Assembly (NCBI GenBank): GCA_020344015.1
Contig: CP070812.1
Coordinates: 2,556,197 to 2,599,544 of the forward strand
Direction: 5' to 3'
Source of the DNA: Gemmatimonadota bacterium
GTDB taxonomy: Bacteria; Gemmatimonadota; Gemmatimonadetes; Palauibacterales; KS3-K002
Length of the DNA: 43,348 bases
Shown here: positions 9,185-15,861 of the stretch, piece after piece
Layout of the letters: every line of letters begins with the position of its first letter
How positions within the stretch are numbered: position 1 is the stretch's first letter
Notes under the pieces: model-generated
Database searches by the model: none
What the model was told of the DNA's origin: nothing
The model's input: the letters and a program-made list of their open reading frames with translations, nothing else
Translations under genes and position numbers: made by a program

Positions 9185-9212
9185 CGCCCCCCGTAGTCCT
9201 CTACGGGGGGCG
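9185..9212. terminator. Rho-independent terminator after susD (bidirectional)
   Basis: Perfect 12-bp stem CGCCCCCCGTAG / CTACGGGGGGCG with a TCCT loop, followed by TCTTCGTT on the plus strand. It lies 41 bp after the susD stop. The convergent gene ends at 9254, so the same hairpin can serve it too. Just upstream, at about 9157-9177, the 10-mer GGGCCCTGCA is repeated directly. Confidence 0.85.
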
Positions 9213-9253
9213 TCTTCGTTGGGATCCGGTCGGCGGTGCGGGTCGCCTGCCGA

Positions 9254-9700
9254 TTAGCCCGAGCGCATGAACACCAGGATGAGCCCGTGGGCGTGGGTCG
9301 CGTAGCCGGGACGGGTGGTGAACCCCATCGGGTAGATCTCCACCAACTCCACGTTCTGGGCGCGGAGCGAATCCAGAACGCAGGTGTCCGCGATCCGGGT
9401 ACCGTCCACGTAGACGTGGGGGTTCGTTATCGACTCGAACGATACGTGGCTCCGGAGGCTGATCTGTGGACACTGGTTCGAAAGCCGTCGGATCCGGAAG
9501 TTGGGCACCCTTCCCACCAGGGCATCGATCACGGAGCCCGTCTCGTTTTCGAGAGTCACGCCTGAGATGACGAAGGCGCCCTCTCGGGCCTCGACGCCTC
9601 CCTCGAGTTCAGATGTGACATCCTCCGGCTGATACTTCGCGCACGCCGTCAGCAGGAGAGCGAGTAAGGCGAGGGCGGAGCGTGGGGACCGGATGGCCAT
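9254..9700 (-). CDS. Small lipoprotein with a TonB-plug-like motif
   Basis: A 148-aa protein. ATG at 9700 is chosen because AAGGAGGT lies 4 nt upstream and a lipoprotein signal follows (ALLALLLTAC). The C-terminal half holds NPHVYVDGTRIADTCVLDSL and VELVEIYPMG. These match the 'YVDG ... I..IEV.K' pattern of TonB-dependent receptor plug domains, but no barrel follows. A -10-like TATAGA is at 9744-9749 on the minus strand. Stand-alone plug-like lipoproteins are of unclear function; they may bind or regulate TonB systems. The motif resemblance is seen, the role is not known. It converges on susD across the shared terminator. Confidence 0.7.
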   Translation of the reverse strand: MAIRSPRSALALLALLLTACAKYQPEDVTSELEGGVEAREGAFVISGVTLENETGSVIDALVGRVPNFRIRRLSNQCPQISLRSHVSFESITNPHVYVDGTRIADTCVLDSLRAQNVELVEIYPMGFTTRPGYATHAHGLILVFMRSG

Positions 9701-9901
9701 GAACACCTCCTTGGCAAACGCCAGTGAGCCCGCCGTCCACTTTTCTATATCTTCATGAATACTCTCGGAGCGGCCGACCTGCAAGCACTACTCTCCCACC
9801 CTACCGGCGACACAAAAGAGCGCCGGAGGTGCACGCACCTGGCGCGTGCCTCCGACGCCCATCGTCGCTTAGGGTGTCGGATCACTCAGTCGCAGAGCCC
9901 G

Positions 9902-10189
9902 TCAGCGCCTGCCTCTGCCGTCCCCGTATCTTGCGGTAGCCGGCTCCGCTCCCCGCAGCGCCCAGACTGCCACCGGCTGTAGGATCCAGCGGACCGCCGC
10001 AACCGCCCCGTCCTCCACGGCCACCGCAGCACGCCCCAGCGCCGGCAGGCCGTACCGCACCAGGGCATAGATCGCGCCCATGATGATGAACGGCATGAGC
10101 GGGAAGATCGCCCAGAGCATGAAGGCGGCGAAGATGCCGAGGATGGCCAACCCACCACCGACAAGATCGAGGAAACCGATTCCGGCCAT
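9902..10189 (-). CDS. Small hydrophobic membrane protein, function unknown
   Basis: A 95-aa protein with two predicted membrane segments (about residues 6-26 and 28-50, with the second pair GLPALGRAAVAV amphipathic). The tail is positively charged and ends in GDGRGRR. The ATG at 10189 has AGGAGG 9 nt upstream; the TTG at 10195 is too close to that site. It lies about 110 bp downstream of apbE on the same strand, so it could be the distal gene of the Rnf operon or have its own promoter. No family was recognised. Confidence 0.55.
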   Translation of the reverse strand: MAGIGFLDLVGGGLAILGIFAAFMLWAIFPLMPFIIMGAIYALVRYGLPALGRAAVAVEDGAVAAVRWILQPVAVWALRGAEPATARYGDGRGRR

Positions 10190-10250
10190 GGCCAACGACC
10201 TCCTGGCGAGGTGTCTTCTTTACCGAGTGTAATCTAGGCTCACGGGCAAC

Positions 10251-10271
10251 CGATAGCCAGTCTCACTATCG
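10251..10271 (-). terminator. Weak hairpin downstream of apbE
   Basis: CGATAG (10251-10256) pairs with CTATCG (10266-10271) around a 9-nt loop in the gap after apbE. On the minus strand only GTTGCCC follows, with no T run. It may attenuate read-through from the long kor-rnf operon, but the evidence is slight. Confidence 0.3.
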
Positions 10272-10297
10272 ACCGCCGCCTGTTCGGCGCTCCCCCC

Positions 10298-11296
10298 TCA
10301 GACGCTGTGCACCACGCGCGCCCCACGCGCTCGAACCTCGAGGAGCCTGCTCGCCTGGGCGACGGGCATCCCAAAGATCGCTGTGCCGGCGGCGTCGGCC
10401 GAGACGCAGTCGTCGGCCATGACCGTCACGCTGCGCATCGTGGCACGCCGTGGCTCGCCCGTCGCGGGATCGAGCATGTGGTGATAGCGTCGGCCGGCGT
10501 GCTGGAAGTACTGAATGTAGTCGCCGGACGTCGCCACGGCGCGATCGCTGACCTCGACCGTGCCGACGAGGCCGTCGGGGTCGTCGGGATCACGGATCCC
10601 AACCTTCCAGGGATCTCCATCCTCGGAGACGCCAAGCGCATAGAGGTCGCCGCCGACGTTGACGAGCCCGTTGAAGATTCCGTACGAGCGGAGCGCCTCG
10701 ACGGCGCGATCAACGCCATACCCCTTGGCGATGCCGCCGAGATCGATGGCCGCGTCGGGATCAGCGATCAGGACGGCAGGTCCGCCGGCCAGCTCGCCGA
10801 GCTCCAGCGATCGATAGAGGCGACGACCGGCCAGTTCGCCGACCTGGTCGGCGGGCGGCGGCTCCGCGCGTCGCCCCACATCCCAGAGGGCCATCGCCCG
10901 CCCCAGGCAGGGATCGAAGGCGCCGTCGCTCGCCTCCGCCCAGCGCAGCGCCTCTTCGAGGACCAGCGCGGTCCCTCTGGAAACAACCACCGGCTCCGCG
11001 CCGGCTTTCAGGTTGGCGAGGCCCACCTCGGAGCTGTCGCTGAAACGGGTCATCGTGGCGTCGACGTGCCTCAATTCTGCAATCGCCGCGTCTATGGCCG
11101 TCTGGGCATAACGCTCGTCTCTGTGCACGACCGCTATGTCGGCGATGGTGCCCATAACGGGCACGGCACGACGTACCAGTTCACGCCGTCGTCGGAACAG
11201 CCTGGGGGTTGCAACGACTGCGAGTGCGCCGATCCCCAATGCGATGAACTGGCGCCGACTCGGGAGAGAGCACCTCGAGCGCTCAGGATCTATCAT
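10298..11296 (-). CDS. apbE: FAD:protein FMN transferase (ApbE)
   Basis: About 332 aa. It transfers FMN from FAD to a Thr in [ST]GA[ST]-type motifs on the outer face of the membrane; RnfG and RnfD of this operon both carry such a motif. The N-terminus shows a twin-arginine signal, SRRQFIALG, then a hydrophobic stretch. Core ApbE features follow: GGIAKGYGVDRA, the NVGGD loop, TSGDYIQYF, HHMLDPATGEP and the metal-binding DDCVSADAAGTAIFG near the C-terminus. ATG at 11296 is preferred over the upstream GTG (11320) because it overlaps the stop of the preceding 44-residue gene in an ATGA. Its position at the end of the rnf genes fits its maturation role. Confidence 0.93.
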   Translation of the reverse strand: MIDPERSRCSLPSRRQFIALGIGALAVVATPRLFRRRRELVRRAVPVMGTIADIAVVHRDERYAQTAIDAAIAELRHVDATMTRFSDSSEVGLANLKAGAEPVVVSRGTALVLEEALRWAEASDGAFDPCLGRAMALWDVGRRAEPPPADQVGELAGRRLYRSLELGELAGGPAVLIADPDAAIDLGGIAKGYGVDRAVEALRSYGIFNGLVNVGGDLYALGVSEDGDPWKVGIRDPDDPDGLVGTVEVSDRAVATSGDYIQYFQHAGRRYHHMLDPATGEPRRATMRSVTVMADDCVSADAAGTAIFGMPVAQASRLLEVRARGARVVHSV

Positions 11297-11427
11297 GTCT
11301 TCTCCGCTCCATTGTCGCACTCGCCGCTCCGACAGCCGCCACAGCCACGGCTCTCGTTGCCGCGGGCGAGTAACCCGAAACCGATGAACGCCAAACCCAA
11401 GGCCAAAACGGAAAGAAGCTCAGTCAT
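11293..11427 (-). CDS. 44-residue NqrM-like Cys-rich membrane protein
   Basis: A short gene between rnfA and apbE. One membrane helix (about residues 4-21, LLSVLALGLAFIGFGLL) is followed by a short cytoplasm-type tail with three cysteines, GCGGCRSGEC (Cys29, Cys32, Cys37). Its stop codon overlaps the apbE start (ATGA). The layout of one helix plus a Cys-rich tail beside apbE resembles NqrM (DUF539), which is needed to load iron into the intramembrane [2Fe-2S] site of Na+-NQR. The homologous site in Rnf lies between RnfA and RnfE. FeoB-associated Cys-rich membrane proteins are an alternative relative. The reading frame and overlap are seen; the function is inferred. Confidence 0.65.
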   Translation of the reverse strand: MTELLSVLALGLAFIGFGLLARGNESRGCGGCRSGECDNGAEKT

Positions 11428-11442
11428 CTACTCGTCCACAAG

Positions 11443-12018
11443 TCACGATGTGAACAATCCCGCGAAGCCCATAAAAGCCAGCGAGAGGATCCCGGCGATG
11501 ATGAAGACGATCGCGTTACCTCTTGCGATGGCCGGCAGTTTCACGAACTCCAGGTCCTCGCGGATCGACGCCATGAGGACCAGGGCCAATGTGAGACCAG
11601 CGCCGGCGCCCCAGGCAAAGGCCAATCCCTGTAAGAAGCTGTAGCCACGGTTGGCCTGTACCCACGCCATGAAGAGGATCGCGCAGTTCGTGGTGATCAG
11701 CGGCAGGTAGATCCCCAACGCCCGGAACAGCGCCGGGCTCAGCTTCTTGATCGTCATCTCGGTGATCTGCACCGCCGACGCGATGACCAGGATGAACGAG
11801 ATCAGCTTCAGGAAGGGCGCGTAGGGCAAAACGAACGTGTCCAGGAACCAGGCGCAGACCGAGGCGACGGTGAGGACGAATATGTTCGCCGCGCCCATGC
11901 GCAGCGCCGTATATATCTTGCCCGATACGCCCATGAACGGGCAGAGGCCGAGGAAGTAGGCCAGGGTGAAATTGTTCACCACCATCGCCGAGATGAAGAT
12001 CCACGCCAGGTCGCCCAT
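11443..12018 (-). CDS. rnfA: Rnf electron transport complex subunit RnfA
   Basis: A 191-192 aa integral membrane protein with six helices, homologous to NqrE. Conserved half-motifs GLCPFMG (near the N-terminus) and TTNCAIL (middle) hold the two cysteines that, with those of RnfE, bind the [2Fe-2S] cluster inside the membrane. The start ATG overlaps the rnfE stop codon (TGATG); a GTG one codon upstream is also possible. RnfA and RnfE pass electrons across the membrane between RnfB on the cytoplasmic side and the flavins of RnfG/RnfD. Confidence 0.96.
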   Translation of the reverse strand: MGDLAWIFISAMVVNNFTLAYFLGLCPFMGVSGKIYTALRMGAANIFVLTVASVCAWFLDTFVLPYAPFLKLISFILVIASAVQITEMTIKKLSPALFRALGIYLPLITTNCAILFMAWVQANRGYSFLQGLAFAWGAGAGLTLALVLMASIREDLEFVKLPAIARGNAIVFIIAGILSLAFMGFAGLFTS

Positions 12019-12677
12019 CACGCTGCCCTTTCCACGGCGGCGCCTGCCGGCGGCTCACCGGCTCTCGCACGTTCCAGCTTGCGGCGCTCCCACCAGTTGA
12101 GCGCCAGCAGGATGAACCCGATGGTGAAGAACCCGCCGGGTGGCAGAATGAAGACGATCCACGGTTCGTAGTTCGAGCCGAAGATCGGGAACCCCAGGAA
12201 TGTGCCGTACCCGAGGATTTCCCTTATCGAGCCCATCATCAGGAGTGCGATGATGAAGCCGATCCCGGTGCCGACGGCGTCGATGATGGCGCGCGGCACG
12301 GTGTTCTTGGACGCGAAGGCCTCCTGGCGGCCGAGGATCATGCAGTTGACGACGATGAGCGCGATGAACGCGCCCAGCGCTTTGTGGACCTCGGGAACGA
12401 CGGCCTCGAGCGTCATGTCGGCGATCGTGACGAAGGTGGCGATGATCAGGATATAGGTCGAGATCCGCACCTCGCTGGGGATCAGCTTCCTGAAGGTCGA
12501 GACCAGGATGCTCGAACAGAGCAGCACGAAGAAAGTCGCCAGCCCCATGGCGATGCTGTTGACTACCGTATTAGTGACAGCCAACGCCGGACAGAGTCCG
12601 AGCATCTGGATGAGGACCGGGTTCTCGCGCCAGATGCCGCGCGTCAGATCCTGGCCCGGCGTCGTCTGCCTCGGCAT
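12018..12677 (-). CDS. rnfE: Rnf electron transport complex subunit RnfE
   Basis: A 219-aa membrane protein, NqrD/RnfE type, with six helices and a charged C-terminal tail. The Cys motifs GLCPALAVT and VVNCMILGR match the inverted-topology partner of RnfA. The N-terminus (RGIWRENPVLIQMLGLCP) is the standard RnfE opening. Stop codons overlap on both sides: its ATG overlaps the rnfG stop and its own stop overlaps the rnfA ATG, which suggests translational coupling. Confidence 0.96.
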   Translation of the reverse strand: MPRQTTPGQDLTRGIWRENPVLIQMLGLCPALAVTNTVVNSIAMGLATFFVLLCSSILVSTFRKLIPSEVRISTYILIIATFVTIADMTLEAVVPEVHKALGAFIALIVVNCMILGRQEAFASKNTVPRAIIDAVGTGIGFIIALLMMGSIREILGYGTFLGFPIFGSNYEPWIVFILPPGGFFTIGFILLALNWWERRKLERARAGEPPAGAAVERAA

Positions 12678-13363
12678 CAGTTCGCCTCCTCCAGATAGGC
12701 CGCGATCATCGGGCCGAGCAGTTCCAGCCGGTGATTGATGATAGCGATGACGGCCCTCGACGAGATCGTCGCACCGGTGATCATGTCCACCTCGTTGGCG
12801 GCCCCGGTGGCGCGGCCGCTCTTCACGCCGACCAGCGGTGTTTCGGACCCGTCGAATTCTGCAACGAAGACGCTATCCTTCTCGATCTTGTCTCCCAATC
12901 CCGGGGTCTCTTTGTTCGCCAATACCTTCATTCCGGTCACGGTTTTCGTCCCGGGATCGTACCCGAAGATCAAGTCGATGATATCCTGAAACCCGAACTC
13001 ACCACCGGTTATGGCAAAGCCGATCGGCTGGCCGTCTTCATGATAACCGAGGAAAACCATCTCCAGGCCGGCGGGGTCGGTTTCAGCTGGCAGTTCTTGC
13101 ACCAGGCCGCCATCGACCACGTAGAGCGTGTCCCAACGCTCGGGCCCCTTGAGCACCTCCTGGACCGCCTGCCTTAGCACCATCGCCCTGTAGGCCTGGA
13201 TCGCCGGCTGGGTCGCCTGGTAAACGAAGACGAGCAGCAGGCCGGCGATGGCGCCGGTGCTACCCAGCGTGACCAGCAGCCGCCAGGACGGGACCTCCTC
13301 GCGCTGAGGCGCCGCCTGCGGCAGGACCCGGCTCCCTCCGTTCCCGTCGCCAGCGCCGCTCAC
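12677..13363 (-). CDS. rnfG: Rnf electron transport complex subunit RnfG
   Basis: About 228 aa, read from a GTG at 13363 that overlaps the rnfD stop (GTGA). It has an N-terminal membrane anchor (LLVTLGSTGAIAGLLLVFVYQ) and a periplasmic FMN-binding domain. The covalent flavin motif is ITGATISS, with Thr near residue 199 the expected FMN attachment site; ApbE at the operon end would make this link. GKTVTGMKVLxNKETPGLGDK-like residues are typical of the FMN_bind fold. A longer open frame upstream runs inside rnfD and is not used. Confidence 0.94.
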   Translation of the reverse strand: MSGAGDGNGGSRVLPQAAPQREEVPSWRLLVTLGSTGAIAGLLLVFVYQATQPAIQAYRAMVLRQAVQEVLKGPERWDTLYVVDGGLVQELPAETDPAGLEMVFLGYHEDGQPIGFAITGGEFGFQDIIDLIFGYDPGTKTVTGMKVLANKETPGLGDKIEKDSVFVAEFDGSETPLVGVKSGRATGAANEVDMITGATISSRAVIAIINHRLELLGPMIAAYLEEAN

Positions 13364-14361
13364 GACGCCGCCTCCCCCAGCCGGGTGCCGAACACCCTGG
13401 GCTGGGTCCACTGATTGAGGTACGGGACCATCGCGTTCATCAGGAGGATGGCGTACATCACCCCCTCGGGAAGACCGCCCCAGTTTCGTATGAGCACTAC
13501 GAGTGCACCGATCCCCGCCCCGAAGATCCAGCATCCCCTGCTGGTGACCGGCGAAGTCACCATATCGGTGGCCATGAACCAGGCGCCCAACATGAGGCCC
13601 CCCGAGAACAGCATGAATACCGGGCTCGGGTAGCGGCCGGCATCGATCAACCAGAGAGCGCCCGACAGGACGAAGACGGTCAGGAAGATACCAGCCGGGA
13701 TCCGCCAGTTGAGGAAGTTGCGCAGCGCCAGATAGCCGCCACAGATCGTGATAACCACGGCAGACGTCTCACCCGCAGAGCCGCCGATCGCTCCGGTCAA
13801 CAGGTCGACCGCATCGGTGGCGATGCGCTCGAACTTCCACAGCCCCAGCGGCGTCGCCCCGGTCACTGTGTCCACCTCGGCGCCCATCAGCGGGAGCGAC
13901 GCCTGAGTAGGGCTCAGGTTCCACCAACCCTCCTCGCCCGTCGGCCAGGTCGTGATCGCCACCGGGAACGCGGCCTGCAGAAAGGCGCGCCCCAGCAGTG
14001 CGGGGTTGAACATGTTCTGGCCGAGCCCGCCGAAGATGAGCTTGCCGAACGCGATGGCGACCACACCGCCCAGGAACGACATCCAGAGCGGGAACCCCGG
14101 CGGCAGCGTGAGGCCGAGCAGCAGCCCGGTGATCGCCGCCGACCCGTCGCCCAGCGATCCCTTGGACCCGAACACCATCTCGGTGAGAAGTGCGCCCAAA
14201 GTCGCGGCGGCGATCACCAGCAGAGCACCGAACCCGAAGAAGTAGCCGGCGGTGGCCACCACGGGAACGAGGCTGCCCACCACGTTCCACATGATCTTCG
14301 GCGTGCTGGCAGGCCCCCTCAGGTGGGGCGACGCCGTGACGAGCAGACGCGACGAGCTCAC
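13360..14361 (-). CDS. rnfD: Rnf electron transport complex subunit RnfD
   Basis: About 333 aa, starting at a GTG (14361) that overlaps the rnfC stop. A NqrB/RnfD-type membrane protein with about ten helices. The flavinylation motif VTGATPLGLW places the FMN-Thr at about residue 170. GLGQNMFNPALLGRAFL and the MATDMVTSP block near the C-terminus are conserved RnfD segments. RnfD is the core ion-translocating subunit. The longer frame upstream of the GTG overlaps rnfC and reads as nonsense. Confidence 0.95.
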   Translation of the reverse strand: MSSSRLLVTASPHLRGPASTPKIMWNVVGSLVPVVATAGYFFGFGALLVIAAATLGALLTEMVFGSKGSLGDGSAAITGLLLGLTLPPGFPLWMSFLGGVVAIAFGKLIFGGLGQNMFNPALLGRAFLQAAFPVAITTWPTGEEGWWNLSPTQASLPLMGAEVDTVTGATPLGLWKFERIATDAVDLLTGAIGGSAGETSAVVITICGGYLALRNFLNWRIPAGIFLTVFVLSGALWLIDAGRYPSPVFMLFSGGLMLGAWFMATDMVTSPVTSRGCWIFGAGIGALVVLIRNWGGLPEGVMYAILLMNAMVPYLNQWTQPRVFGTRLGEAAS

Positions 14362-15692
14362 GCCGCCGACCTCGCCTTCAATCTCTGCAACGCCGTCCGC
14401 GAAACCTGGAAGAGTTGTGAGAGCGGAATGTTCGACGGGCAGACGTACGAACAACACCCACAGAGCATGCAATCCCAAATATGGTGCTCCTCCATCTCCT
14501 CGTAGCGATCTGCCCTGGCCATCATGCCAAGCAGCTGCGGGTTGAGGAACACCGGACACGCATCTAGGCAGTGCCCGCAGCGGATGCAGTTGTACGATTC
14601 CTTCGTCTTCGTCTCCTGCTTGGCGAGCACGATGACACCCGTCACGCCCTTGAGGATCGGTGTGTCCAAGCTCGACTGCGGCGCGCCCATCATCGGACCG
14701 CCGAAGACTATCTCGTGGGCGTCTTCGGTAAGACCGCCGCAGGCCCCGATCAGTTCTCCGACCTTCGTCCCCACGGGAACGATCAGGTTGCTCGGGTTCT
14801 CCACGCCCAAACCGGTCACCGTCACGATCCGCTCGATCAGCGGCAGCCCGGTGTCGAACACCTCGGCGATGGCCGCACACGACCCGACGTTCTGCACTAT
14901 GGCTCCCACGTGCATGGGCAGCTTGCCCGACGGTACCTCCCGCCCCAGCAGCGCCTTGATCAGCATCTTCTCGGCGCCCTGTGGGTACTTCACCGTCAGC
15001 GGGTGCACCGTCACGTTGAGATCCGAAGGCAGCGTCGCCCGGATCGCTTCAATCGCATCCGGCTTGTTCTTCTCGATCCCGATCATCGCCCGCTCGACGC
15101 CCAGCGTGTGCATCATGATGCGGAGGCCCATGTGCACGCGCTCTGGGTACTCCGCCATGATGTGGTGATCCGTCGTCAGATACGGCTCACACTCGCAGCC
15201 GTTGATGATGACCGCGTCGAGCTCGGTATCGGGCGGCGGCGACAGCTTCACGTGCGTGGGGAACGCAGCGCCGCCAAGACCGACGACGCCGGCCTCCTGA
15301 ACGGCCTGCACGATCTCCTGGGGAGAGAGCCCCTCCCAGCGCGGCACGATGCGGGGCCGTGGCGCCTGCGCCGAGTAACGATCGACGGCAATGCGGACCG
15401 CCGGCTTGTAAGTGCCGTCCGGGTGTGGCCAGAGATCGATGCCGGCGACGGTGCCGCTGGCCGAGGCGTGAACGGGAGATGAGATGAAACCGTCGGCGGC
15501 GGCCACCTTGTCGCCGCGCTCGACACGGTCGCCTTCTGATACGATGGGCTTCGCCGGTGCGCCGGTGTGCTGACTGAGCGGAAGCACGACCTCATCGGGG
15601 AACGGCATCCGGCGGATCGCTTCCTTCTCGGTCAGCTCCTTGAGCTCGGGCGGATGTACTCCGTGCCTGAACGTCCTTCGCCTCGAAGCCAT
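14358..15692 (-). CDS. rnfC: Rnf electron transport complex subunit RnfC
   Basis: A 444-aa peripheral subunit that links the complex to NAD(H). It opens with the RnfC signature GVHPPELKELT (residues 11-21). The FMN/NADH-binding domain (GLGGAAFPTHVKL, 138-150; INGCECEPY, 163-171) and SLBB region follow. Two [4Fe-4S] motifs sit at Cys369-372-375-379 and Cys408-411-414-418. ATG at 15692 (MASRRR) is chosen because the region before it runs into a low-complexity repeat and would give a non-native Arg-rich leader. The ribosome site is weak. A 169-bp spacer with a hexamer repeat separates it from the upstream oxidoreductase gene. Confidence 0.95.
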   Translation of the reverse strand: MASRRRTFRHGVHPPELKELTEKEAIRRMPFPDEVVLPLSQHTGAPAKPIVSEGDRVERGDKVAAADGFISSPVHASASGTVAGIDLWPHPDGTYKPAVRIAVDRYSAQAPRPRIVPRWEGLSPQEIVQAVQEAGVVGLGGAAFPTHVKLSPPPDTELDAVIINGCECEPYLTTDHHIMAEYPERVHMGLRIMMHTLGVERAMIGIEKNKPDAIEAIRATLPSDLNVTVHPLTVKYPQGAEKMLIKALLGREVPSGKLPMHVGAIVQNVGSCAAIAEVFDTGLPLIERIVTVTGLGVENPSNLIVPVGTKVGELIGACGGLTEDAHEIVFGGPMMGAPQSSLDTPILKGVTGVIVLAKQETKTKESYNCIRCGHCLDACPVFLNPQLLGMMARADRYEEMEEHHIWDCMLCGCCSYVCPSNIPLSQLFQVSRTALQRLKARSAA

Positions 15693-15720
15693 CTGTTCAG
15701 CCAGACCCCGTTTCCCTCTC

Positions 15721-15831
15721 GCTCGTGCTCGTAGTTGTGATCGTGCTCGCAATCGTACTCGTAATCGATCGCGAGTACGAGTACGATTACGACTACGATG
15801 ACGATTACAATTACGAGCAGGAGTACGAGTC
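15721..15831. repeat. Head-to-head hexamer repeat arrays between por and rnfC
   Basis: Ten degenerate CGANTA hexamers run on the plus strand at 15772-15831. About eight copies of the same unit run on the minus strand at 15721-15771, meeting at a central CGATCG (15766-15771). The inner arms CGTACTCG (15754-15761) and CGAGTACG (15772-15779) can form a perfect 8-bp stem. On the rnfC-proximal side the repeat touches no coding residues if rnfC starts at 15692. A direct repeat CCTGCTAG follows at about 15836 and 15857. It fills the only large gap in the long operon. Confidence 0.75.
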
Positions 15832-15861
15832 TTACCTGCTAGGTAATACGAATATTTCCTG

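Noticed and set aside
13364..13534. Upstream extension of RnfG inside rnfD
   Set aside because: The extended residues are out-of-frame rnfD sequence; the GTG at 13363 gives a normal RnfG with an N-terminal anchor.
15693..15752. Arg-rich N-terminal extension of RnfC
   Set aside because: It reads into the hexamer repeat; the conserved RnfC opening is reached from the ATG at 15692.
15721..15831. CRISPR array
   Set aside because: Units are only 6 bp, contiguous and degenerate, with no spacers and no cas genes nearby.
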